From Tetmemena sp. SeJ-2015 (lineage: Eukaryota > Ciliophora > Spirotrichea > Sporadotrichida > Oxytrichidae), in assembly GCA_027382625.1 (NCBI GenBank), contig JAJKFJ010021971.1:1-64000 (forward strand): a stretch of DNA of 64,000 nucleotides, read 5' to 3'. Numbering within the stretch: the first letter of the stretch is position 1; every line of letters starts with the position of its first letter. Under the pieces are notes generated by a model. That model made no database searches. It was given only the letters and a program-made list of their open reading frames with translations, and was not told the DNA's origin. A program made the translations under genes and the position numbers. Shown here piece by piece: positions 1 to 9,511 of the stretch.

Positions 1-1156
1 GCTTGGCGATAGTCTTGGCGTTGTTCTCGTGGACGAAGCGGACGTTTAATTTTTCCAGATTCTAACCGCCTTCGTAAAGGTTATGCAGTCTCTTGATCTC
101 CTCGTCTCTGGTGCTCAGCTATTTCTCGAAAGTGGTGAGGGTCTCTTCAACCTCTCTGCGCTTCTTATTCTCAAGCAGATACTGCTGCTGGAAGTGAGAA
201 GCTCTGTCGTCTGCCTTGGTCAGCTCCTCAGCCCACTTCTTATTGCTGGCCTGGGTGTCTTAGTTCTGAGTGAGGTATGGCGACACAGCAGACTGATTAG
301 TCCTGAACTGATCTCTAAAATAATTATAACCTCTACTTTTATCTCTAGGAGACTAGTTGTCCTGTGTTGCTCCTCCTATTATATCAGAGACGTCAGGGTT
401 TTGCTTCTAGAGTGTGGAACTGATCTGGAAGTCCTGTTTATGGCTGTTCATGATGGAGTTGACCTCTCCTCTGTCTTGGATCTTGGGGGCGAGGCCTGGG
501 AGGACCTCATCCTGATCTGTCATATACATCTTGGAGAGCACCTTCTCGTACTTGCTCCTCATCTTGGTCAGTTCCGCGTCCAGCTTCCTGATCTTGAAGT
601 CCTTCTAGTCCACCAGGAACTTCATGTCCTGCACCTCCCCAGTCAGTTGGCGCACGGCTCCCTTCCACCTGAGCTCCACCTGGTCTAGTTGCTCCTTGGC
701 TTGGATGACTTGGAAGTGCAGTTGGTTGTTCTCCCTCTGGAGTCTTTCGTTCTCCTTGGCCAGAGGCTGAAGAGCCTGCTAGTTGAGTTTGTTCTCACTT
801 GTGATGAGAGCCAGCTCAGTCTTGGTCTTTTAAAAGGCTTCTGTGGTCTTGAGCAAGTCAGTTAGTAGTCGCTCCACCAAAGCGCTGCTCTCGATATCTA
901 TAAATAAAGTTAAAAATATATCCTTAAAAGCTAGTATGGACGAATGAACACCTCTCTTTGAGAGTATATTGTAATCTTCTTTCCTTCTTTTAGAAGTGGT
1001 TTATGAAAATTTTCTGTTGAAAGGCTTTTCTCAAAGTGAAAGAGTATAGCTGCACTTCGATTCAAGGAATAATGACTTACTGAAGGGCTGACTGTAGTGC
1101 AAATTATCCAGCTATTGCTTGATAGATTGATATCTCTGGTTCGCTATCACGTCCAT
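1..1156 (-). CDS. CEP135/Bld10-like centriole protein, N-terminal part (3' end outside window)
   Basis: A coiled-coil protein of basal bodies, where the CEP135/Bld10 family helps build the cartwheel and anchor triplet microtubules. Exon 1 starts at the ATG at 1156 and encodes MDVIANQRYQSIKQQLDNLH. An intron of about 185 nt (GTAAGT...TTTATAG, roughly 898-1083) follows. Exon 2 opens with ESSALVERLLTDLLKTTEA, which matches the family's conserved N-terminal LVE-L-DL--TTE block. Heptad-rich sequence follows, then EEIKRLHNLYEGGQNLEKLN, resembling the later E-ERL---L-GGR block. A TAG in the EKQLSTRDEEI stretch falls where animal homologues have Gln. The frame is still open at base 1, so the C-terminus is missing. 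Upstream of the ATG there is no closing TGA, so the start rests on fit to the family. The alternative is a TSGA10-type paralogue. Confidence 0.75.
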
Positions 1157-1470
1157 TCTTTCGATCTCTATCAGAGATGGTTAGACATACTTATATTAAG
1201 GGAAATCATCAAGTAGCAAAGAAGAAATGGAAAGAGAGAAAAATATTTCAGACTGGTCTTACCTCCCTCCTATTTATTTAAGTTTGAATTTAGAAAGTTG
1301 TTATAAATTATTAAATTTTATAGACTTGCCCACCATTTCATAAGAAAGAGATAAGCTATGTATGTGCTGAATAGAAACTTGAAGCTTAAAAATAGGTAAA
1401 GCGCAAAATTTAAAGACAGTTGAGATGGGTAAAATGAGAATTATGTTCCTCAGTAGTGAAGGTTGAGAGC

Positions 1471-3597
1471 TCATTCATTGACTTGGACTTGCCAAGTGAG
1501 AAGGTTCGAGAGTTGCTCGGACTTGTGAGTGAACCTACCAGCAGGTCTAATAACTTCTGTGTACTAGTGAGGAAGGAACTTGTAGTTCTTGGGATCAAGC
1601 ATGTGGAGGTGCTCTGGCTGGTCATTTGCTCCATGAACTGGGCAGTAAGGTACTTGCTGCTCTGGGAAAGGCAAATCCTAGTTATGAGGCTGAGTTATGT
1701 GACCACAATAAGATGTATGTTAGTGTTGAGGGATAATGGATTCTTGCAAGTTTTCCTTTTGCTAAGGCACTTTGCTTCCAATAATCTGGCTGGAAGTACC
1801 CACGCCTCCAAAATTCTAAGCTTGAGCTTTAGAAAGCATTTGCTTGTTAACTAGAGGATTCTAACTACCGATAATCATCTAATCGTTCTTGTCTCTTTGG
1901 TGCTGCGATTAGAAGCCATCGAGATGAGTTGGCTTGCTTTTGTAGACTTCTAAATTCTATTCGTACTTCTGCTAGTTGCTAGTAAGAGGTGCCAGTACCT
2001 ACTGCGAGCTGTTGTTTGATAGTCCTTGCCCCTTCAGCTACTCATATTGCTGCTGAATTGTAAGTGGTTACTATTGCTGTGGTGCTTGTTGCCCCTGTAG
2101 TACGTTTTGCAAATCGTAGATGGACTGATTTTAGGACTGAGAGTCGAGTGGTGTGGTGTGCTTGCTCTGCAAGTATTTTGACTTAGCAAGGTTAGGTTTC
2201 TCAATCTGGATGTGATCCATGCCCTCACCTGTGTTTTTCAAAGGCATGATGGGGTTTCTAGCCGTTTATTCCTCTATCTCTCCAGGCGTGAGTCTGATAT
2301 CTTCTCTGACCTTCCTAGGTAGAGTTGGCTGTCTGACTGCCTTACGCTTAGGAGATTTAGAGCCAGGCCCTCTGACTTCAATAGTAGCTCCAAGCATGGC
2401 TCTGCCATAGACTTGCCTGAACTCAGGCTTATTATCGCCACTCTGGGGATTGATGTTATGAGTCTTCAAATAATCTCCGAAAACTACTCCACCTGCAGCT
2501 GGCTTAGTGTTCTTATTTCCATAGGGATGGAATGCTGGTCTGCCGAAATAGGTAGTGATAGCAGAATCAGCTAGCCACCTGCTTGTTGACTTGATGTCAT
2601 TAAGTCTCTTCGCTAAGTTGCGTTAGGACTTTGCAGTTTGAGCTCTCTTGAGTGCCTTCTTCTCAGCTTGTCTCTTTTATCTTGCGGCTTCTCTCTCAGC
2701 TAGCTCGGCAGGGTCGATTTGAATAGTGACTTAGTTTATCATCTAGCCGACTGCTGCTCCAGTAGGATCCTATCCTTGGGCTCCTCTATTTGAGATCACG
2801 ATATTTCCATTCTCATCAAAGTTAAGCTTTCCCTCTACTTATAGCTCTCTATTCTTCAAAATTATCTCCTTCAGCTTTGCCTCAATCCTTTACTTCAAGA
2901 AGTGGTCTGGGTATCAATTCACTCGGCCTTTCAGAGTAGCATCTCACTCCAGCTGGTGTGACCTGCTTCATGACTTCTTCCCACCAAGCCCTCTCATCCC
3001 CACAGAATAGCTGCTTGTAAGTGGAACGCTTGACTTCCTCACTTTCTTCCTTGACAGCCATCTCATAAATTTTCAACTTCCATTTTTCGATCTAGCTGCC
3101 CTCAAGATAGTCAAAGAGATAGGTGTCTCCCATTGCAGAGCCTCTTACTTTAGACTTCTCTCCTGAATGTTAGAATGAATCATCTTCTTACTGCAACTGC
3201 GATTAACTCATCACCTTGACTGGCTTTCTGTAATTGTCCTACACCTCTGAGATGTAAATAGATTGTGAGTAAGATAAGATAGTAACTCTTTCTTTTAAGG
3301 TTACTTGGCTTCTGCCTTTCTGATCTTATATCTAACATCAGTCTTGTCCTTGATGTAGTCTCTCTTGACTGGCGCTTCATAGCCCCACGAGAATATCTCA
3401 TTCATGCTTGGCTGCACCTCCTTTTCAGGCTTCTTCGTCCCGTATATCACCCCAGTTGCATCAGGCTGCAGAGTCTTTAGGAACTTACACTATAAAATTT
3501 GTAGTATTAATTTAACCTATAACTTGATCTTTCCATCTTCCTTGTTATGATTTGAATCGAAGTTTTTGGTGTTTTGTTTTAGCACAGATTACGCCAT
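1471..3597 (-). CDS. Unrecognised conserved-looking protein, about 690 aa
   Basis: I do not recognise this protein. The frame starts at the ATG at 3597 (MAQSVLKQNTKNFDS), is probably interrupted by an AT-rich intron ending near 3491 and one of about 60 nt near 3240-3300, and ends at the TGA at 1471. Its order is: a basic/aromatic N-terminal part (NEIFSWGYEAPVKRDYIKD), a charged middle rich in Lys/Arg/Glu (AEREAARQKRQAEKKALKRA), a conserved-looking stretch (WLADSAITTYFGRPAFHPYG), a Pro/basic segment, a Gln-rich linker with many TAG/TAA codons, and a C-terminus with YCGH and YCPVHG that could bind a metal. Near 2900-2990 the frame changes by +1. This could be a tiny intron, or a lost base with two TGA read as Trp (VNWYPDHFLKQ). 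It lies head to tail with the CEP135-like gene, and a cytoskeletal role is only a guess. Confidence 0.55.
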
Positions 3598-3800
3598 TTC
3601 TTTCTATAACTGCTAGTTGTTAATTGTATTGTTGAGTTAGTGGATGGGTGGTGCCCTGTTTCTTTGAAATTGAAGCTGTTTGAAATAACTCTCTTAATTA
3701 TTTATTTCAAATTAAACTTCTCTTATGTAGAGTTAACACTTTTAGAAAATCGTAAATAGTTAAGAGGAAGTAAAACCTCTTTCATCATCATAAATATATT

Positions 3801-4800
3801 TCACAATAGGTTATAGTCTTCTTGTTAATATTTCAGCTTGAGAAGCTCCTGCACCCATTCATACTTCTTCCACCTCTCATCTCATTTCATACCTGGTGCT
3901 GACTGAATACTTGAGAGACCTCATTTGGGTTTGAGAGTGCGCTTTCAAGATCATCGTAGGCAGCTCTTTGCAGCATCTGAGTGTTTTGAAGTCGGTTGAT
4001 TAGCTCTAGCTCCTCCTGCTCCATTCTAACCACCTCGCTCTCGATCTATAGCCTAGCTGCGTTCTCCTAGAGTATCTTGTTAATCAAGTCCTATCTCCCA
4101 CGGGCCTTTTTCTCGGCTTACTCCCTGGCTTTCTTGTCCTGCAGGCCCAGCTCCAGGTTCTTGACCATCTGCTTCATGGATGCGTTCTTCATGTACTCTT
4201 GCTCCCTTTGCAGCATAGCCTGCTCCAGCTGCTCCTGTCTTTCGAACTTCGCCTGCTCAGCCTGTGACCGCTTCTTGAGCTGGGTCTCCTCTATTTTTTG
4301 ATTGACTCCGTCTTTGAGTTGCGCTCTGAGGTTAAGGTTGCGTTCCTGGAGCATGCGCTCTTGCTGCTCCTTCTCGCGGTATCTCTCCTCCTTGATGCTC
4401 TGGTTCTCCTGGTTGCGCTGCTTCAAGCCCATTATGTCCTTTGCCTTCTTCTTGGTCTCCTCAATCTTCTTCCAGGCTTTCTTCTCCTCCAAGCGCAGGA
4501 GCATAATACGATTTTGCAGTAGCCTTGAATCCTCCTCCGCTTGCTTCCTTGATTGGCGGTTGTTCACGTACTTGGCAGTGGCGCTGCCTGCCACTCCATT
4601 GCCCTCCTCGTACTGGTCAACATAGCCGCCGTCGTCCTCTTCCTGAGGTCTGTAGTCGTTGGCGGCCTCCCCGTTGTCGTTGGGCTGATAATACTAGGCA
4701 GGGTACTAGTGCTGATGAGGCTGGTAGTTAAGTGGGTTTTCGTGTTCGAAATCCTCATTGAAATTTTGCTGCTGCACTCGGTTCGCCTATTAGCTGTTTA
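3801..4800 (-). CDS. Coiled-coil protein, about 320 aa, trichohyalin/MNS1-like composition
   Basis: The N-terminal ~80 residues are acidic and rich in Tyr, Gln and Asn (for example FNEDFEHENPLNYQ and PQEEDDGGYVDQYEEGNG). About 200 residues of uninterrupted Glu/Lys/Arg/Gln-rich heptads follow (ENQSIKEERYREKEQQERML and similar), with the look of TPH-domain ciliary proteins such as MNS1. The family assignment is not proven. A 17-nt intron at 3876-3892 is needed to enter the last exon, whose product reads WKKYEWVQELLKLKYQQED. The gene then ends at the TGA at 3801. No convincing in-frame ATG was found; the frame is open back to about 4800, so the true start may lie behind a further small intron. 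It is transcribed divergently from the kinase gene at 5003. Confidence 0.6.
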
Positions 4801-5002
4801 GAAAAGTCACATCACATAATATTTTGGATATTGTAAGTTAGAATGAAGGCGCTATTTGTTTGGGGGGGGAAGAACTTAATTTTAAATTGGGTCTTTTAAT
4901 TTGTAAGTTGCAGTTTAAATAAATAAATTTTAGTAACCCCTCATTGTTGAACTATCCTTTTTTTTTATATAGTTTTGGTTTATAGAGAAAAAATTATTAG
5001 CG
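4801..5002. promoter_or_regulatory. Divergent intergenic region with an 8-G run
   Basis: About 200 bp of AT-rich sequence separates the minus-strand coiled-coil gene from the plus-strand kinase gene. It must hold both promoters, unless the coiled-coil gene's first exon lies inside it. A run of eight G at about 4862-4869 stands out. No recognisable core-promoter motif could be identified. Confidence 0.35.
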
Positions 5003-7242
5003 ATGAAGTTATTACTGAGGAAAAGGCGAATCTAGGCAGCCCTCATCTTGAATGTGTTCATCTTCACCAGTAAGTACAAGAAGAAAAAGATAATAGCTCC
5101 TTATATTTGGATAGGGAAATTCTATTTGTCTTTTTTAAAGATTATGGAGTGAATAAACTCGTCGTCGTATAGAGCAGATGCAAATTGGAGAAGAGATTTT
5201 TACCGAGTGCGATGGCAATCACCTGTCCAACTTAAACGAAGGGGGCTGAAGAATAAAGTGCAAGCTTGGATTAGGCACCCAATCTACTAGATGAGGAGGG
5301 CTTATCTTACTTGGAAGATTAGGGTAAAGATACTGATCCAAGTTCTACCGATTAGTTTTCAATCTTTATATAAATTTTAGTAAGAGTAGTAGAATACTAA
5401 GAAGCAACAAAATTAGCAATAATTAAAAGCCATCACATCCTTAGATCTCTAATAGAATTTTATTAAATGAGACATTTTTAATTTAATCTCCATTCTATCC
5501 GCGATCAAGAAGTGGTACAATAATCCATTTAGGATTCTTTAAGGTAAGAAGGGGATTGAGTTCAGTAAACTTAAAAAGATTCAGATGCTTAGAAGGTTAA
5601 TCCCATTGCTTTTTCCTAACCTTCTAGCACAATCAAATCCAAAGACCAGCAAGCAAAAGGTAAAAAGGCTAGTGCTTTGGAGAACTTTAAGAACGCAAAT
5701 TCAGTTTTCAAAACTGAGAGAAAAGCATAAGAGAGTTCAAAGAATCAGTAATTCAATTCTTCGGAGGAGGTTGCTGTTCTGCGCATACCTCTTAACACCT
5801 AGAACATTTTAACTTTGACTCTGATAGTAGTGCTGACTGTGATAGGGACTTTCTACCTTTGGGTCTTGATGACTCAGAAGCGTTGCAACTGTCGCCTGTG
5901 TCGCAAGGAATTCATAGTGCTTGAAAGTATAGGTGAGGGAGGCTTTGGCGCCGTGTTCCTAGTTTAGAAACCCATATCTCAAAGTCAGATCTTCGCCTCT
6001 CCTCTATTTAGCTTGTTTGGATTTATATCTCTTGTTCTCTATTAGAGGTCTCACAGAAGCAAGTAAGTAACGAGAATAAACAGAAAAATAAGCAAAGCAG
6101 GAAGAGAAGGTAAGATTCTAGGACCTCAGAAGAGTTGAATAAAACACGAAGCAAGAGATACAATGAAGAGGGCAAGAAGTACATTCTGAAGAAGCTTGAG
6201 ATGAAGGACCTTACTGATTTGGAGCGAGTGCAATAGGAGGCAAAGTAATTGAGGAGGATGAATCATAGGAATATAGTCTCCTATGAGGATGAGTTCATGC
6301 ACATCAATGATGGCACAATGGGCAGCTACTACATCTATATCATAATCATGGAGTACTGCTAGGGTGGAGATCTCACAGATAAAATTAGGGAGCACCATTC
6401 CCTCATGACCGAGAAGTGGGGATAGGATCTTGCTACCCCCGAAAGAGTGGATTCATTTATTGGTAGTGTATATCTCTAATTGTTGAGTGAGCATGCCTGA
6501 AAACAAGGTGATGAAGTACTTCATAGAAATCTGCGAAGCTGTGCGCTACATCCATGCACGAGATATAATCCACAGAGACATTAAGTCACCAAACATTTTC
6601 ATAACTGAGGACGATTCTGCAAAGCTGGGAGACTTTGGGCTATGTGTACAGGGCAAGTCTATTAAAACCAAAGCCAAGTATTCAACTGTGGGAACTGAGA
6701 ACTACTTCTCCCCTGAGATGATCAAGGGCCAGCTCTTCTAAAAGGGTAAGACCTCAGACATGTGGGCTCTAGGGTTAGTGCTGCTTGAGATGATGACTGG
6801 CTGTCCAGTCTGGGACACTGGCTTTGACTTTGGTGTTAAAGCCATAGAGCATCCTCACTTCATAGGTGACTATTTGAACGATACAGTGCCTTAGAAATAT
6901 GATCCTAAGCTAAAATCCATTCTCAAGAAACTGCTTTTGGTAGATCCTCATCACAGAGCCACTATTGAAGAAGTCATGCGCAAGAAATTCATCCGATAGT
7001 GGTAGCACAAGCTGAGAGTAGAGTATTCCAATTCAACTGGCTATGATGATTGCAGCTTTGAGAAAGAGGATACTGGAGAGAGCTCTAATTTCTAAACCAG
7101 TAGAAAGAGAAAGGCCTCTGATTTAACTGAACAGTTGGGAAGTGGATCATAGGATAAAGAAGAGAATAAGAAGAAAGGGGGATCTATCTTTAAATATATA
7201 ACTGCTTTTACAAAACGCGGAAGGAATAAGAAGAATAAGTGA
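5003..7242 (+). CDS. Membrane-anchored NEK-like protein kinase
   Basis: A Ser/Thr protein kinase with a membrane segment before the catalytic domain. From the ATG at 5003 one frame runs to 5543 if TGA is read as Trp (KIMEWINSSS, NFIKWDIFNL). A 17-nt intron lies at 5544-5560, and a Ser/Lys/Gln-rich linker follows. A hydrophobic helix (TLIVVLTVIGTFYLWVLM) is followed by RCNCRLCRKEF. The kinase glycine loop is IGEGGFGAVFLV. After another 17-nt intron (6067-6083) comes the Lys of YILKKLEM, then NHRNIVSYEDEF, the catalytic loop IIHRDIKSPNIFI, DFGL, a GTENYFSPEM activation segment and TSDMWALGLVLLEM. All catalytic residues are present. The closest family is NEK or a related ciliate-expanded group. 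An intron of about 25 nt probably lies near 6460-6484. The C-terminal tail is basic and ends KRGRNKKNK at the TGA at 7240. Confidence 0.85.
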
Positions 7243-7511
7243 AATTTTTCAAAGAAAAAAATTATTTGAGTCAGTCAGTCTGTCTCTGTCAAACCTTTTA
7301 TTTTTGAGAGAAAAATTTAAAGAGTATATTTTCATCACTTGGTTAAGCTTTTTCAAATAGATTGACTTTTATAATTCTAAAGTATATATCTGCAATCTAA
7401 AACTTAAATTAGACTTGGACTGTGTTGCCAGCAAGGACTGAGCGCATATCAGATTCGACTGTTTATAATTATAGTTTATTTCCTTTACACTTCTTTCACT
7501 CAAGTTCATTC

Positions 7512-9381
7512 TCAGTTGATAACAAAATTAAAATCACACTTCAATATGATTCCCGTGGCAAAGAGGAAGTGTTGAATAAGTGGCATGACTTTAATCTAGC
7601 TCAGATCTAGGAAGAGTTCCTCGAACTCGTCTTGATTATTGCAGTTGAGGATTAAGTTGGCTCTGAATACGAAGATAGCTGCACTCAAGATTGGCAGGAT
7701 CTCCAGACTTTCGAAGCCTAGGATTCTGTCCCACACCAAGTAGATCTAAAGAGATAAATTAGTTAAGAATTGATGGAGAGAAATTGATGATTGGACTTAC
7801 CTGATCCACTTCTAGATAACCCACGAAGGCGTAGAAGATCCAAGGGAAGGCTATCTTCAAAGGTTGAATGCCGAGCTGATTCAAGTGGTAGCAGACCTCT
7901 GGCTCAAACATTTGTAGTAGGTCCTCAAAAAGCTTACACAGTGAGATTATAGACTAGTTGTGCGAGGAGATAGTGTTAAGGTAGCAGAAGTATTTGCAGT
8001 AGAGGGCTCGGAAGATGTAGTAGCACTCCTCTTTCTTATCAGAGATGTAACTCAGTGGCCCGAAGTAAGAACTGAACTTAAGACAGGGAAGTACTCCACA
8101 GGGCGGGTAGGCTCCTACTATTCGATCTGTACCAGCGATACCAACTATGGGCTGCATGAGGTTTGGACTTGAGGTTCTCTAAGCACTTGACGGTCACGGA
8201 AGAATATGACTATCACAGCCTCTATCATGTCTTGGAAGATGAAGAACTTGTCGTCGTTGCAAAATTCCAAAATGTCAGCGTATATCAAATCATAATTGCT
8301 GTCTCCCATTTATTAGCTTGCTCAGAAAGTTAGATGATAAAGTGCATAATGCATGATTGTATGATATAAGTTGCGTGTAGTAGTCTATTTCCTTTTGGGT
8401 GACATCTGCATAGAGGATCTTCCTGTAGATTTTGTTCCTGAGAGTGGGAGGTACTCCTCGCTTAGCGAATTGAACGAGGAATGGTTGATAGTCTTGGAGA
8501 GCAGTCTCTCCCCTATTACTATTCTCTCGTCCACAAAGGACTTCTCATCATCGACTCCTATCTGTCTCAAGGTTACATTTGAAAATTAATCTCATCCACA
8601 CTCTATGTTCACATTCAACTCGTTATACTTCTTCCTGAGTTCATCAAGTGAGCGAGTTTGCAGCTGCAGTTTGATCTGTCCCCAGGAGAGCATGAGGTTC
8701 CCAGCGAAGTTGATGGTGTTGATTTTGAGAATTGCATCCAATAGCATGTTCGGGTCAAAGATGAAAGGTAGTTCTCCACCTAGGAAGGCACTCTCCTTCA
8801 CCTCCTTCTCTTTGGCGACGGCTGTAGGAGGTATAGAAGGCGCCGTGGTATCGCTATCGTTGTCTGCTGAATTATTCTAGTTATCTTCCACTGGCTTTGG
8901 CTTGGCAGGAGGAGGCTTTCTCTTTCTTGGGCCTGACCAGTGGCTTGCGACTCTGCCTCAGGATCGCATTAAGCTTTTACTTGAGCGTCTCAGACCACGC
9001 TCTTTTGGCAGTGGCTGCGCTCTCGAGTGGCTCATAGTCCTTGTCGAAGAAGTACTGGGCAGGGAGTTGATATCCTTGCAGTTCTTGAACTTGGGATGGC
9101 CACCTGGGCGGAGTCCCTGAAGTAGCCGTTCTTATCGAGGATCTCGTGACCTTGTTCTTGATCTTGGTCTCTAAGTTAAGCTCAGCCAGCAGCTTGGGGA
9201 TGAGCTCGGCGAGTCCTTGGTGCCGCCCTTGGCCTTGACCACCTCCTCCTTGACGGCTTTCTTGATCTGCCAGAAGATGTAGGAGTTCTTGATGTCCTTG
9301 AAGATAGCTCGCTCTTCTCCTGGTGGCCCAGGGACATGTAGGAACCGCCCGCCCCCAGGTACTGTCAAAACTGTCGTTCAT
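7512..9381 (-). CDS. TBC1D19-like Rab GTPase-activating protein
   Basis: TBC-domain proteins stimulate GTP hydrolysis on Rab GTPases in membrane traffic. The C-terminal half gives a strong match to the TBC1D19 subfamily: RGVPPTLRNKIYRKIL, VGAYPPCGVLP, an ALYCKYFCYLNTISSH segment, LNQLGIQPLKIAFPWIFYAF, YLEVDQIYLVWDRILGFESL and a last stretch KVMPLIQHFLFATGI. The middle region carries GGELPFIFDPNMLLDAILK, also typical of TBC1D19. The catalytic Arg and Gln fingers of classical TBC domains are not obvious, as is usual in this subfamily. A 17-nt intron at 8152-8168 and a 55-nt intron near 7743-7800 restore the frame. Further shifts in the N-terminal part (8500-9350) were not all resolved and may include one-base sequence errors. 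The start ATG at 9381 and stop TGA at 7512 fit the expected length. Confidence 0.82.
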
Positions 9382-9511
9382 TATTGTCGCTCTTCTAAAT
9401 AATCGAAATCAAATTTAATTTCAATTTGGATTTAAACTTATAAATCGCTCCTTTTTTGAAAAAGGGGGAAGTAAATTTTATTTGGGAAATTTAAGTCCTT
9501 GAGATGATCGA

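Noticed and set aside
83..688. A 201-codon plus-strand frame across the CEP135-like gene
   Set aside because: It is the antisense shadow of the coiled-coil reading frame, which has family motifs and uses TAG/TAA as Gln.
2870..2990. Programmed +1 frameshift in the unrecognised gene at 1471-3597
   Set aside because: There is no Euplotes-like AAA-TAR slippery site. A tiny intron or a lost base explains the shift equally well, given similar errors in other genes.
4862..4869. Run of eight G (and a T8G6 block near 42460) as telomere or chromosome-end remnants
   Set aside because: There are no repeated G4T4 or G4T2 units and no matching C-rich partner. It is a single homopolymer in an intergenic region or intron.
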